From the NCBI RefSeq assembly GCF_041904905.1, contig NZ_JAYRMI010000002.1, positions 1 to 64,000 on the forward strand: a stretch of DNA of 64,000 nt, read 5' to 3'. The stretch is from Zoogloea sp041904905. Lineage in GTDB: Bacteria; Pseudomonadota; Gammaproteobacteria; Burkholderiales; Rhodocyclaceae. Made by a program: the position numbers and the translations under genes. A model generated the notes under the pieces. The model was not told the DNA's origin. It was given only the letters and a program-made list of their open reading frames with translations, and did not search any database. This document shows, in pieces, positions 34,251-42,258 of this stretch. How positions within the stretch are numbered: the first letter of the stretch is position 1; each line of letters begins with the position of its first letter.

Positions 34251-36807
34251 GTTTTGCTTTCTTCTTGGCGGCGCCCGTCGCAGATTTGCGGGGCTTGGCG
34301 GTCTTTGAGGCCGCCTTGGCAGGCTTGGCGCTCGGGCTTGCCTTCGGCTTGGCAGCCTTGGGTTTGACGGCAGGTTTCGTGGCCGGACGCTCAACGGGCT
34401 GCTCGACCGGCTGGGCTGGCGCCTTGCGGGCAGCAGGCTTGGCCTTGGCAGCCGGCACTTCGGTCGGCTCAAGGGCAGGCACGTCCGCGCGTTCGGCCTC
34501 GGTCTTGCCCCGGCGACGCCGCGCAGGGGTCTCGACAGCGGCCGGCGCCGATGCCCTTGCGGCCTGATCCTTGGCGGTCTTGCCGACCCGCTCGGTGGCG
34601 CGGGCCGGGCCGGTGACGATCCGGAAGTCGATCTTGCTGGCTTCCATGTTCACCCGCACCAGCTGCACCCGCACCCGATCCGACAGGCGATAGCGCTCGC
34701 CGGTCCGCTCGCCCACCAGGCTGTGGTGGGCGTCGTCGTAGTGGAAGTAATCGTTGCCCAGATCGGAGATGTGCACCAGGCCTTCGACAAAAACATCGTC
34801 CAGCGCCACGAAAAGCCCGAAAGGTACCACCGCCGAAACGCTGCCGTCGAATTCCTCGCCGATCCGGTCCTGCATGTAATAGCACTTGAGCCAGTTCTCC
34901 ACATCCCGGTCGGCCTCGTCGGCGCGCCGCTCGGTCATCGAGCAGTGCATCCCGATGGCCTCCCAGTCGCCCGCGTCCTGCGCCGGCACGTAGCGCTCGC
35001 CGCTGAGCACCGCCTTGATCGCCCGGTGGACGAGCAGGTCGGGATAGCGGCGGATCGGCGAGGTGAAGTGGGTGTAGGCGTCGTACGCCAGACCGAAGTG
35101 GCCCACGTTCTCGGGGCTGTACACCGCCTGACGCAGGGAGCGCAGCATCACGGTCTGGAGCAGCTGCAGATCGGGGCGGCCCTGGATCTGTTCGAGCAGG
35201 CGCGCGTAATCGCCCGCCTTGGGCTCTTCGCCCCCCCCCAACTGGATGCCGAACTCGGCCAGGAAATCCCGCAGCTTGGCCAGCTTCTCGGGCGTCGGGC
35301 CTTCGTGCACGCGGTAGAGCGCCGGATGCTCGTTGGCTTGGAGGAAATCCGACGCGCAGACGTTGGCGGCCAGCATGCACTCTTCGATCAGGCGATGGGC
35401 GTCGTTGCGGGTCTCCGGCACGATCTGGGCGATCTTGCCGTTGTCGTCGAAGATCATCTTCGTTTCCTGCGTCTCGAAATCGATCGCGCCCCGCTTGGCA
35501 CGGGCCTTCAGCAGCACGCGGAAGAGCTTGTCGAGGTTCTGCAGGTGCGGCAGCAGCTCGCCGATCACCTCGAGCGCAGCCGGATCGTTGTCGTACAACG
35601 CAGCGGCCACCTGGTTATAGGTGAGGCGCGCCTTGGAGAACATCACCGCCGGATAGAAGCGATACTGTTTGACCGCGCCGGTCTGGGAGATCGCCATGTC
35701 GCACACCATGCACAGGCGCTCCACCTGCGGGTTGAGCGAGCACAGGCCGTTGGAGAGCTTCTCGGGCAGCATCGGAATCACCCGCCGCGGGAAGTACACC
35801 GAGTTGCCCCGGTCGTACGCCTCGCCATCCAGCGCAGACCCGACGGTGACGTAGTGCGACACGTCGGCAATCGCCACCACCAGCCGGAACCCCCGGCCCT
35901 GGCGTTCGCAGAACACCGCGTCGTCAAAATCGCGGGCCGTCTCGCCATCGATGGTGACCAGCGGTAGCTGGGTGAGATCCTCCCTGCCCTTCCAGTCCAT
36001 CTTGCGGACTTTCTCGGGCAGCTTGCGCGCCTGGGCCTTGGCCTCGCTGGAGAACTCGTAGGGCAGCTCATGCTTGCGCAGCGCAATCTCGATCTCCATC
36101 CCGGGGTCGGCATAGTTGCCCAGGGTTTCAACGATGCGCCCGACCGGCTGGGCGTAGCGAGTCGGCTGCTCCACCAGCTCGACCACCACCACCTGCCCAG
36201 CCACCGGTTTGGCCTTGCTCTTGCCCGGCGCCAGCAGAATCTCCTGGGAGATGCGACGATTCTCGGGCACCACCAGGGTCACCCCGTTCTCCACCAGCAC
36301 GCGACCGACGATCCGGGTGTTGGCCCGCTCCAGCACCTCCACCAGCTTGCCCTCGGGGCGCCCACGGCGGTCCTGCCCGGCAATGCGGACCATCACCCGG
36401 TCGCCGTGGAGCACCTCGCGCATCTCATTGGGCCCGAGGAAGATGTCTGGATGCTCGTCGTCGGTCACGACGAAACCGTAGCCATCCGGGTGGCCCTGCA
36501 CGGTTCCCCGAAGCAGGTCGGCCTTGGCCGGCAGCAGGTAGGCGCCGCGCCGGTTACGCATCACCTGCCCGTCGCGCTCCATGGCACGCATGCGGCGTTC
36601 GAAGAACTCAAGCTCTTCGGGCAGGATGTCGAGGGCCGCGGCGACGTCCGGAAACGGCATCGGCACGCCCTGCTCGGCGAGGATCTGGACGATGAACTCG
36701 CGGCTCGGGAGCGGGAAGTCGTACTTCTGGATCTCACGCTCGAAGAAGGGGTCGCTGCGACGCAGCTTGCTCAGTTTTTTGATGTTTTTGGACTTATAAG
36801 TTGACAC
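34243..36807 (-). CDS. rnr: Ribonuclease R
   Basis: RNase R is a processive 3'-5' exoribonuclease that degrades structured RNA. The 854-residue protein has an N-terminal winged-helix domain (about 20-85), cold-shock OB domains (GTVQGHPDGYGFVV), and the RNB catalytic domain, with the metal-binding aspartates in TIDGETARDFDDAVF. The S1 domain contains SAVVPFGLFVALDDVFVEG. A lysine/alanine-rich tail of about 120 residues follows, much longer than strictly required and typical of betaproteobacterial RNase R. The GTG start at 36807 is embedded in the -35 box of the divergent tRNA-Leu promoter. Confidence 0.95.
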   Translation of the reverse strand: MSTYKSKNIKKLSKLRRSDPFFEREIQKYDFPLPSREFIVQILAEQGVPMPFPDVAAALDILPEELEFFERRMRAMERDGQVMRNRRGAYLLPAKADLLRGTVQGHPDGYGFVVTDDEHPDIFLGPNEMREVLHGDRVMVRIAGQDRRGRPEGKLVEVLERANTRIVGRVLVENGVTLVVPENRRISQEILLAPGKSKAKPVAGQVVVVELVEQPTRYAQPVGRIVETLGNYADPGMEIEIALRKHELPYEFSSEAKAQARKLPEKVRKMDWKGREDLTQLPLVTIDGETARDFDDAVFCERQGRGFRLVVAIADVSHYVTVGSALDGEAYDRGNSVYFPRRVIPMLPEKLSNGLCSLNPQVERLCMVCDMAISQTGAVKQYRFYPAVMFSKARLTYNQVAAALYDNDPAALEVIGELLPHLQNLDKLFRVLLKARAKRGAIDFETQETKMIFDDNGKIAQIVPETRNDAHRLIEECMLAANVCASDFLQANEHPALYRVHEGPTPEKLAKLRDFLAEFGIQLGGGEEPKAGDYARLLEQIQGRPDLQLLQTVMLRSLRQAVYSPENVGHFGLAYDAYTHFTSPIRRYPDLLVHRAIKAVLSGERYVPAQDAGDWEAIGMHCSMTERRADEADRDVENWLKCYYMQDRIGEEFDGSVSAVVPFGLFVALDDVFVEGLVHISDLGNDYFHYDDAHHSLVGERTGERYRLSDRVRVQLVRVNMEASKIDFRIVTGPARATERVGKTAKDQAARASAPAAVETPARRRRGKTEAERADVPALEPTEVPAAKAKPAARKAPAQPVEQPVERPATKPAVKPKAAKPKASPSAKPAKAASKTAKPRKSATGAAKKKAKRV

Positions 36808-36828
36808 GTGTTCTTTCTGATCTATAAT
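36801..36828 (+). promoter_or_regulatory. Promoter of first tRNA-Leu gene
   Basis: TTGACA (36801-36806) and TATAAT (36823-36828) are both perfect consensus hexamers, separated by 16 bases. Transcription would start about 6 bases before the tRNA. The -35 box overlaps the GTG start codon of rnr on the other strand. Confidence 0.85.
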
Positions 36829-36839
36829 GGCGCCTTCGT

Positions 36840-36969
36840 TGCCCAGATGGCGAAATTGGTAGACGCGCTAGTTTCAGGTACTAGTGCCGCGAGGCGTGGA
36901 GGTTCGAGTCCTCTTCTGGGCACCAGATTTCAGGAAAGCCGGTCGATTCTTCGATCGGCTTTTTGTTTT
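36840..36969 (+). repeat. Direct repeat, copy 1 (tRNA-Leu plus terminator)
   Basis: The 130 bases here are identical to 37094-37223. With three mismatches the similarity extends upstream to the -10 box at 36821. The unit comprises the tRNA and its terminator and was duplicated in tandem at 254-base spacing. The non-repeated spacer 36970-37076 shows nothing recognisable apart from the second promoter. Confidence 0.9.
36841..36925 (+). tRNA. tRNA-Leu (anticodon CAG), copy 1
   Basis: This 85-base tRNA has an encoded CCA end. The acceptor stem GCCCAGA (36841-36847) pairs with TCTGGGC (36915-36921). The anticodon stem CTAGT/ACTAG closes loop TTCAGGT, giving anticodon CAG for leucine CUG codons. 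The long variable arm (GCCGCGAGGC region) is the class II feature expected of tRNA-Leu, and the T loop is GGTTCGAGTCC. It is identical to the copy at 37095-37179. Confidence 0.96.
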
Positions 36970-36970
36970 G
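36936..36970 (+). terminator. Terminator of first tRNA-Leu gene
   Basis: AAGCCGGTCGA (36936-36946) pairs with TCGATCGGCTT (36951-36961), with one G-T pair and a TTCT loop, followed by TTTTGTTTT. The same sequence recurs after the second tRNA. Confidence 0.85.
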
Positions 36971-37054
36971 TGCGCTAGCCTCGCGCGGCAAAGTCTCAGA
37001 CGCACCCTCCCCTTTCCCGAACATCGGGGCCAGCAGGCAGTACGTGGGGAGGAT

Positions 37055-37082
37055 TTGCATTCGCATTGGACTTGTCTATAAT
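37055..37082 (+). promoter_or_regulatory. Promoter of second tRNA-Leu gene
   Basis: TTGCAT (37055-37060) lies 16 bases from a perfect TATAAT (37077-37082), the same spacing as in the first copy. The -35 box is weaker than that of copy 1, so the two genes may differ in strength. Confidence 0.7.
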
Positions 37083-37093
37083 AGCGGCTTCGC

Positions 37094-37223
37094 TGCCCAG
37101 ATGGCGAAATTGGTAGACGCGCTAGTTTCAGGTACTAGTGCCGCGAGGCGTGGAGGTTCGAGTCCTCTTCTGGGCACCAGATTTCAGGAAAGCCGGTCGA
37201 TTCTTCGATCGGCTTTTTGTTTT
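37094..37223 (+). repeat. Direct repeat, copy 2 (tRNA-Leu plus terminator)
   Basis: Second copy of the 130-base unit that starts at 36840. Identity ends at the T-run of the terminator. Confidence 0.9.
37095..37179 (+). tRNA. tRNA-Leu (anticodon CAG), copy 2
   Basis: Base-for-base identical to the tRNA at 36841-36925, including encoded CCA, the CAG anticodon and the long variable arm. It has its own promoter and terminator. CUG is by far the main leucine codon in this GC-rich DNA, which may explain keeping two copies. Confidence 0.96.
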
Positions 37224-37224
37224 T
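37190..37224 (+). terminator. Terminator of second tRNA-Leu gene
   Basis: Same stem-loop as at 36936-36970 (AAGCCGGTCGA with TCGATCGGCTT) followed by TTTTGTTTTT. A further inverted repeat, CCGGGATG/CATCCCGG at 37225-37249, follows directly and has no T-run. Confidence 0.85.
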
Positions 37225-37279
37225 CCGGGATGGCGATTAGACATCCCGGACGCCACAAGCGTTCCCCGCGGATTGGCGC

Positions 37280-37323
37280 AAAACCCCACCGCCCTGCCCC
37301 GCAGCCCGGAGGGGCCGCAGGGC
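37280..37323 (-). terminator. Possible weak terminator after purA
   Basis: GCCCTGC and GCAGGGC (37291-37297 and 37317-37323) form a 7-bp stem 20 bases after the purA stop. On the - strand it is followed by a G-rich stretch and then TTTT, so it is a poor but plausible terminator. Confidence 0.3.
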
Positions 37324-37342
37324 AAGGCGATGGCTGAAGCGA

Positions 37343-38653
37343 TCAGGCGCCGAAAGGATGGCGCTTGAGGATGGTCTCATCCCGCTCAGGGCCGGTCGAG
37401 ATCACATCGATCGACACCTCGCAGATCTCCTCGATGCGGTGCAGGTAGGCACGCGCCTCCGGCGGCAGCGCATCCCAGGTCTGGGCGCCGAACGTGGTCC
37501 CGCTCCAGCCCGGCATGGTTTCAAGGATGGGTTCGCAGCGGACGACTTCCTCCGAGCCCATCGGCAGCAGGTCGATGCGCTTGCCGTCGAGCATGTAGCC
37601 CACACAGAGCTTGAGCTCCTTCAGGCCATCGAGCACGTCCAGTTTGGTGATGCACAGGCCGGACACGCCGTTGATGATGATCGAGCGCTTGAGCGCAGCC
37701 AGATCGAGCCAGCCGCAGCGGCGCTTGCGCCCGGTCACGGTGCCGAACTCGCGGCCGACGGTGGACATCTGATAGCCCGGCGTGCCTTCGGTCTCGAAAT
37801 CCAGCTCGGTCGGGAACGGGCCGCCGCCCACACGGGTGCAGTAGGCCTTGGTGATGCCCAGCACGTAGTGCAGACGCCCCGGACCGACGCCGGAACCCGC
37901 CGCCGCCTGCCCCGCCACACAGTTGCTGGAGGTGACGAAGGGATAGGTGCCGTGATCGATATCCAGCAGCGTGCCCTGGGCACCTTCGAACAGCAGGTTG
38001 CCGCCATTCTTGTTGATGGCGTAAAGATCGGCCGACACGTCGGTGACCATCGGCAGGATCTCCTGCGCGTCAGCCATCGCCTGATCGAACTCGGTCTGGA
38101 AATCGACCGGGTCGGCACCCAGATACTGAGTCAGCACGAAGTTGTGGTATTCCAGGTTCTCGGCCAGCTTTTCGGCAAAGCGCTTCGGGTCGAGCAGATC
38201 GTAGACGCGCAGCGCGCGGCGGGCCACCTTGTCTTCGTAGGTTGGGCCGATGCCCTTGCCGGTGGTGCCGATCTTGGCGCCGGCGCTCTTCTTGGCTTCA
38301 CGGGCGCGATCGACGGCCGAGTGGTAACCGAGGATCAGCGGGCAGCCCGGGCTGATCTTGAGACGCTCGCGCACCTTGATGCCGCCCGCTTCCAGGCCGC
38401 GCACCTCGGCCAGCAGGTGGTGCACATCCAGCACCACGCCGTTACCGATGAAGCACTCGACGCCCTCGCGCACGATGCCCGACGGCACCAGGTTGAGCTT
38501 GTATTCCGTGGTCCCGACCACCAGCGTATGACCGGCATTGTGGCCACCCTGGAAGCGCACGACCCCCTGAGCCTGATCGGTGAGCCAGTCCACGATCTTG
38601 CCCTTGCCTTCGTCGCCCCACTGGGTGCCGACAACCACTACATTCTTTGCCAT
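37343..38653 (-). CDS. purA: Adenylosuccinate synthetase
   Basis: PurA makes adenylosuccinate from IMP, aspartate and GTP, the first step from IMP to AMP. The product is 436 residues, the usual length. Motifs are the GTP-binding loop VVVVGTQWGDEGKGKI with the catalytic Asp, GGHNAGHT, and the C-terminal base-recognition stretch ITKLDVLDGL (NKxD equivalent). It is the last gene of the hfq-hfl-hisZ-purA series, 3 bases after hisZ, an arrangement common in Betaproteobacteria. Confidence 0.97.
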   Translation of the reverse strand: MAKNVVVVGTQWGDEGKGKIVDWLTDQAQGVVRFQGGHNAGHTLVVGTTEYKLNLVPSGIVREGVECFIGNGVVLDVHHLLAEVRGLEAGGIKVRERLKISPGCPLILGYHSAVDRAREAKKSAGAKIGTTGKGIGPTYEDKVARRALRVYDLLDPKRFAEKLAENLEYHNFVLTQYLGADPVDFQTEFDQAMADAQEILPMVTDVSADLYAINKNGGNLLFEGAQGTLLDIDHGTYPFVTSSNCVAGQAAAGSGVGPGRLHYVLGITKAYCTRVGGGPFPTELDFETEGTPGYQMSTVGREFGTVTGRKRRCGWLDLAALKRSIIINGVSGLCITKLDVLDGLKELKLCVGYMLDGKRIDLLPMGSEEVVRCEPILETMPGWSGTTFGAQTWDALPPEARAYLHRIEEICEVSIDVISTGPERDETILKRHPFGA

Positions 38654-38656
38654 TTA

Positions 38657-39814
38657 TTACTCTCCCTGAAGCGGTTCAACCTGCCAGGCACCGCCCCGCA
38701 GAACCAGACGCCGGTCACAGCCGGCCTCACGCCACGTGCCTTCATGGCCGGGCAATTCAATCGTCACACTTTCGCCGGCGGCGCGCAGACCTGCGACCGC
38801 ATCGGCAAACCCCTGCTCAGCGCTGTCCCGGGCGAGGATCGAGCCCGGCAGCGCCGGGTCTGCCACCTGCAGCGCCAGCTCGCGCAGATCGAGGCTGAAC
38901 CCCGTCGCTGGCCGACCACGACCGAAGGCCCGGCCAACGCTGTCGTAGCGCCCACCGAGCGCCAGCGCCACCGGCGAGTTGCCGCCGTAAGCCGCGAAGA
39001 CCACGCCGCTGTGGTAGTGATAACCGCGCAGGTCGGCCAGATCGAAACTGATCGGCAAGCCGGCCAGACGGGTCGCCAGCGCCTCGAGATCGGCCAGCGC
39101 CGTCTGGATCTCCGGATCGGCCGGCATGATTTCGCGCGCCCTGGCCAACACCTCGACACCACCGTAAAGCGTGGGCAGCGCGAACAGCGCCGCACGGGAC
39201 GCACCGGTCACGTCGCGGAGCAGATCCTGCAGGCCCGGCAGATCCTTCGCCTGCAGGCAATCGAACAGCGCCTCCTCCTGCTCGGGCAGCAGACCGGCCT
39301 TGGCGGCCAGCGCCTTGAACAGCCCGACGTGCCCCAGATCGATGCGGGAGGTGCCGACCCCCGCGATCTGCAGGGTCTCGGCGAGCAGGCGGATCACCTC
39401 CGCGTCGGCCTCGATGCCGGCATGGCCGTAGATCTCTGCGCCCAGTTGCAGCGGCTCGCGAGTGGCGGTCAGGCAGGACGGCACCGCGTGGGCGACGCTA
39501 CCGCAGTAGCACAGCCGCGCCACGCCCTTCCGGTTGAGAAGGTGGGCGTCAATGCGCGCCACCTGCGGCGTGATGTCGGCCCGCACGCCCATCGTCCGGC
39601 CGGAGAGCTGATCGACCAGCTTGAGGGTCTTGAGATTCAGATCCTGGCCGGCCCCGGTGAGCAGCGACTCGAGGTATTCGAGCAGCGGCGGCGCCACCAG
39701 CTGGTAGCCGTTCAGGCGAAACGCATCGAGGAGACGACGGCGCAGATCTTCCAGCTTTGCTGCCTCTGCGGGCAGGGCATCCTGGATGTATTCGGGTAGA
39801 ACCCAACGCAACAT
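38657..39814 (-). CDS. hisZ: ATP phosphoribosyltransferase regulatory subunit
   Basis: HisZ is a catalytically inactive relative of histidyl-tRNA synthetase that forms a complex with the short form of HisG, the first enzyme of histidine synthesis. The 385-residue protein begins RWVLPEYIQDALPAEAAKLE and keeps the class II core (LVAPPLLEYLESLL, MGVRADITPQVARID), but loses the C-terminal anticodon-binding domain present in the true HisS at 46898-48193. Its presence predicts a short HisG elsewhere in the genome. It follows the DUF2065 gene by 12 bases. Confidence 0.94.
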   Translation of the reverse strand: MLRWVLPEYIQDALPAEAAKLEDLRRRLLDAFRLNGYQLVAPPLLEYLESLLTGAGQDLNLKTLKLVDQLSGRTMGVRADITPQVARIDAHLLNRKGVARLCYCGSVAHAVPSCLTATREPLQLGAEIYGHAGIEADAEVIRLLAETLQIAGVGTSRIDLGHVGLFKALAAKAGLLPEQEEALFDCLQAKDLPGLQDLLRDVTGASRAALFALPTLYGGVEVLARAREIMPADPEIQTALADLEALATRLAGLPISFDLADLRGYHYHSGVVFAAYGGNSPVALALGGRYDSVGRAFGRGRPATGFSLDLRELALQVADPALPGSILARDSAEQGFADAVAGLRAAGESVTIELPGHEGTWREAGCDRRLVLRGGAWQVEPLQGE

Positions 39815-39826
39815 GGGTAAAGCGCC

Positions 39827-40012
39827 TCAGGTAAAGACAAACAAAATGACGAGGCCGAGAAGCATCGAACCAAGGCCGACGAAGCGGATCTGCCCGTCGG
39901 CCAGCCGGATCAGGCGGGCGAAGGTATCGCGCCAGGCGGCCGGAGCCACGAACGGGATGATACCTTCGAGCACCAACATCAGCGCGAAGGCGAGGATCAG
40001 GGTGCGCCCCAT
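39827..40012 (-). CDS. DUF2065 small membrane protein
   Basis: The 61-residue protein has two hydrophobic segments (RTLILAFALMLVLEGIIPFV and FVGLGSMLLGLVILFV) joined by a short basic stretch ending in IRLADGQIRFVG. This is the DUF2065/YjeT pattern, a small inner-membrane protein regularly found after hflC. I chose ATG 40012, which overlaps the hflC stop as TGATG, over the GTG one codon earlier, since most family members begin MG-x-TL. Function is unknown. Confidence 0.85.
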   Translation of the reverse strand: MGRTLILAFALMLVLEGIIPFVAPAAWRDTFARLIRLADGQIRFVGLGSMLLGLVILFVFT

Positions 40013-40929
40013 CACTTCCCGTTCTTGTTGCTCTTCGCGGCCTCGGGCGCAGCCGGCGCACGGCCGCCAGACGACTTGAGATACTTGAAGAAGTCGGAAT
40101 TCGGCTCGATCACCAGCACGTCGGACTTGCTCTTGAAGGTGCTGCGGTAGGCCTCGAGGCTACGGTAGAAGGCGTAGAACTCGGGGCTCTGGCCGAAGGC
40201 CTGGGCGTAGATCGCCGACGCCTTCGCGTCGCCCTCGCCCTTGATCTTCTGGGCCTCACGGTAGGCTTCGGCGAGGATCACCTCCCGCTGCTTGTCGGCG
40301 TCGGCCTTGATCTTCTCGGCTTCGGCGCCGCCCTGGGAACGCAGCTCGTTGGCCACGCGCTTGCGCTCGGCCTCCATCCGGCGATAGACGGATTCGGAAA
40401 CCTCGGCCGGCAGATCCACCCGCTTCAGGCGCACATCGACGATCTGCACGCCGATCTTCCGGGCATCCAGATCGGCCTTGCTGCGCATCTCGTCCATGAT
40501 CTTGTCCCGCTCGCCGGACACCACTTCATGCACCGTGCGCTTGCCGAACTCCTCACGCAGGCCGGCATTGACGGTCTGCTCGAGACGGGTCTTGGCCCGG
40601 GTCTCGTCGCCGCCCACCGAGATGTAGTAGAGCTTGGGATCGACGATCCGCCACTTCACGAAGAGGTCGACCAGCACGTTCTTCTTCTCGGACGTGATGA
40701 AGCGCTCCGGCTCGGAGGTGTCCAGGGTGAGGATGCGCTTGTCGAAGTAGCGGACGTTCTGGATCAGCGGGATCTTGAAATGCAGACCGGGCTCGCTGAT
40801 CTGACCCTTCACCTCACCCAGCTGGAAGACCAGCGCGTGCTGCCGCTGATCGACGGTGAACAGGCTCATCGACAGGATCGCGAAGACGAACAGGCCGATG
40901 CCTGCAAAGAATGGAAGTCGGTCACGCAT
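40012..40929 (-). CDS. hflC: Membrane protease regulator HflC
   Basis: HflC is a band-7/SPFH protein that with HflK forms a large periplasmic cage around FtsH and controls its proteolysis of membrane proteins. The 305-residue protein has one N-terminal membrane segment (about 8-25), then the SPFH domain with VDQRQHALVFQLGEVKG and RYFDKRILTLDTSEPERF, and an alanine/glutamate-rich helix (RRMEAERKRVANELRSQGGA region). Its start overlaps the hflK stop by one base (TGATG), and the pair is translationally coupled. Confidence 0.95.
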   Translation of the reverse strand: MRDRLPFFAGIGLFVFAILSMSLFTVDQRQHALVFQLGEVKGQISEPGLHFKIPLIQNVRYFDKRILTLDTSEPERFITSEKKNVLVDLFVKWRIVDPKLYYISVGGDETRAKTRLEQTVNAGLREEFGKRTVHEVVSGERDKIMDEMRSKADLDARKIGVQIVDVRLKRVDLPAEVSESVYRRMEAERKRVANELRSQGGAEAEKIKADADKQREVILAEAYREAQKIKGEGDAKASAIYAQAFGQSPEFYAFYRSLEAYRSTFKSKSDVLVIEPNSDFFKYLKSSGGRAPAAPEAAKSNKNGK

Positions 40930-42200
40930 CAGCGATCTCCCCGCTCACGGTTGCGGGTGGCTTCCCGGGTACGCGCCTCACCCGAGAGCGCATCGGGACG
41001 AGGCGGAGCGGCGCCTTCGACCCCGGTCGGCATCTGGGCCGGCCGTGCGACGGCCGCCACCGGGTCGCCTGCAGGCGAAGCCGGTGTCTGGGCTGCCGTC
41101 GCCTGGATGAGCTTGTCCAGCGGCAGACTGAGCAGGTTGTTACTGCCCTTGGTATCCACCAGCACCTTGGAGGAGTTGGTGAGCACCTGCTGCATGGTTT
41201 CGAGGTACATCCGCTGGCGAGTGACCTCGGGCGCCTTGGCGTACTCGGCGTAGATCTGGCGGAAGCGCGACGCATCGCCTTCGGCCTGAGCCACCACACG
41301 GTTCTTGTGGGCATCGGCCTCTTCGAGCAGCCGCGAGGCTGCACCGCGCGCCCGCGGGATGACGTCGTTGGCGTAGGCCTGGCCTTCGTTCTTCTGGCGC
41401 TCCCGATCCTGGCCCGCCTTCACGGCATCGTCGAAAGCCGACTGCACCTGCTCGGGCGGCTGGGCGTTCTGCATCGTCACCTTGCTGACCTGGATACCCG
41501 TCGCGTAGCGATCAAGGATGTCCTGGGTGAGCTTCTGGGCATTGGCGGCCACCTGCTCCCGCCCTTCGTAGAGCACGAAGTCCATCTTGCTCTTGCCGAC
41601 GATCTCCCGCACGGCGGTCTCGGCCGCCTGGATCACCGAGTCGTCGGCGTTGCGGTTGTTGAACAGATATTGCTGCGGATCCTTGAGGATGTACTGGACG
41701 GCGAACTGGATGTTCACGATGTTCTCGTCGTCCGTCAGCATCAGGGCTTCCTTGAGCACCTTGTTGCGCTCAGAGCCACGGTAGCCGATCTCGACGGTGC
41801 GGACCCCGGTGAGGTTGACAAGCTCGTGAGTCTGGATGGGGTACGGCAGACGCCAGCGCAGACCGGGCTCGGTAGCCTCGATGAACCGCCCGAACTGCAG
41901 CACGATCCCGCGCTGGCTCGCATCGACGATGTAAAAGCCGCTGGCCAGCCAGATCACCCCCGCGAAGGCCGCGATCAGCCCGATGCCACCGCCGAATTGG
42001 CGGAAGTTCATCTCGGGCAGGCGATTTCCACCGTCGTCGCCCGACCCGCCGCCGCCCCGCCCGCCGCTACGCCCGAACATGCCGGACAGGCGGCGATTGA
42101 AGTCGCGCCACAGTTCTTCAAGGTCGGGCGGCCCCTGATTGTCGCCGCCGCGGTTGTCGCCGCCGCCGCGATTGCCCCATTTGGGATCGTTGAGAGACAT
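40929..42200 (-). CDS. hflK: Membrane protease regulator HflK
   Basis: The product is 423 residues from ATG 42200; the longer frame upstream lies in hflX and is rejected. A glycine/asparagine-rich N-terminus (residues 1-60) carries the conserved PPDLEELWRDFNRRL motif. A single membrane segment follows at 71-91, then the SPFH domain with VDASQRGIVLQFGRF, and the long helix with QAYANDVIPRARGAASRLL. The C-terminal 50 residues are a proline/alanine-rich tail. It partners HflC in the FtsH complex and lies 58 bases after hflX. Confidence 0.95.
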   Translation of the reverse strand: MSLNDPKWGNRGGGDNRGGDNQGPPDLEELWRDFNRRLSGMFGRSGGRGGGGSGDDGGNRLPEMNFRQFGGGIGLIAAFAGVIWLASGFYIVDASQRGIVLQFGRFIEATEPGLRWRLPYPIQTHELVNLTGVRTVEIGYRGSERNKVLKEALMLTDDENIVNIQFAVQYILKDPQQYLFNNRNADDSVIQAAETAVREIVGKSKMDFVLYEGREQVAANAQKLTQDILDRYATGIQVSKVTMQNAQPPEQVQSAFDDAVKAGQDRERQKNEGQAYANDVIPRARGAASRLLEEADAHKNRVVAQAEGDASRFRQIYAEYAKAPEVTRQRMYLETMQQVLTNSSKVLVDTKGSNNLLSLPLDKLIQATAAQTPASPAGDPVAAVARPAQMPTGVEGAAPPRPDALSGEARTREATRNRERGDR

Positions 42201-42258
42201 GAGGATGCCTGAGATCACAGTGATTATCCGCTCCGGGAATGGTTGAAGCCCGGACGCT

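Noticed and set aside
35228..35240. C8 run in rnr (and another in hisS near 47103-47110) as phase-variable tracts
   Set aside because: Both genes stay in frame across the run and are housekeeping genes; the runs are short and encode glycines on the gene strand.
36841..37179. Genomic island attachment sites at the duplicated tRNA-Leu
   Set aside because: The repeats are whole tRNA genes with promoters and terminators only 254 bases apart, with no integrase or foreign cargo.
37225..37249. CCGGGATG/CATCCCGG hairpin as a terminator
   Set aside because: A good stem, but no T-run follows on either strand; the T-run before it belongs to the tRNA terminator.
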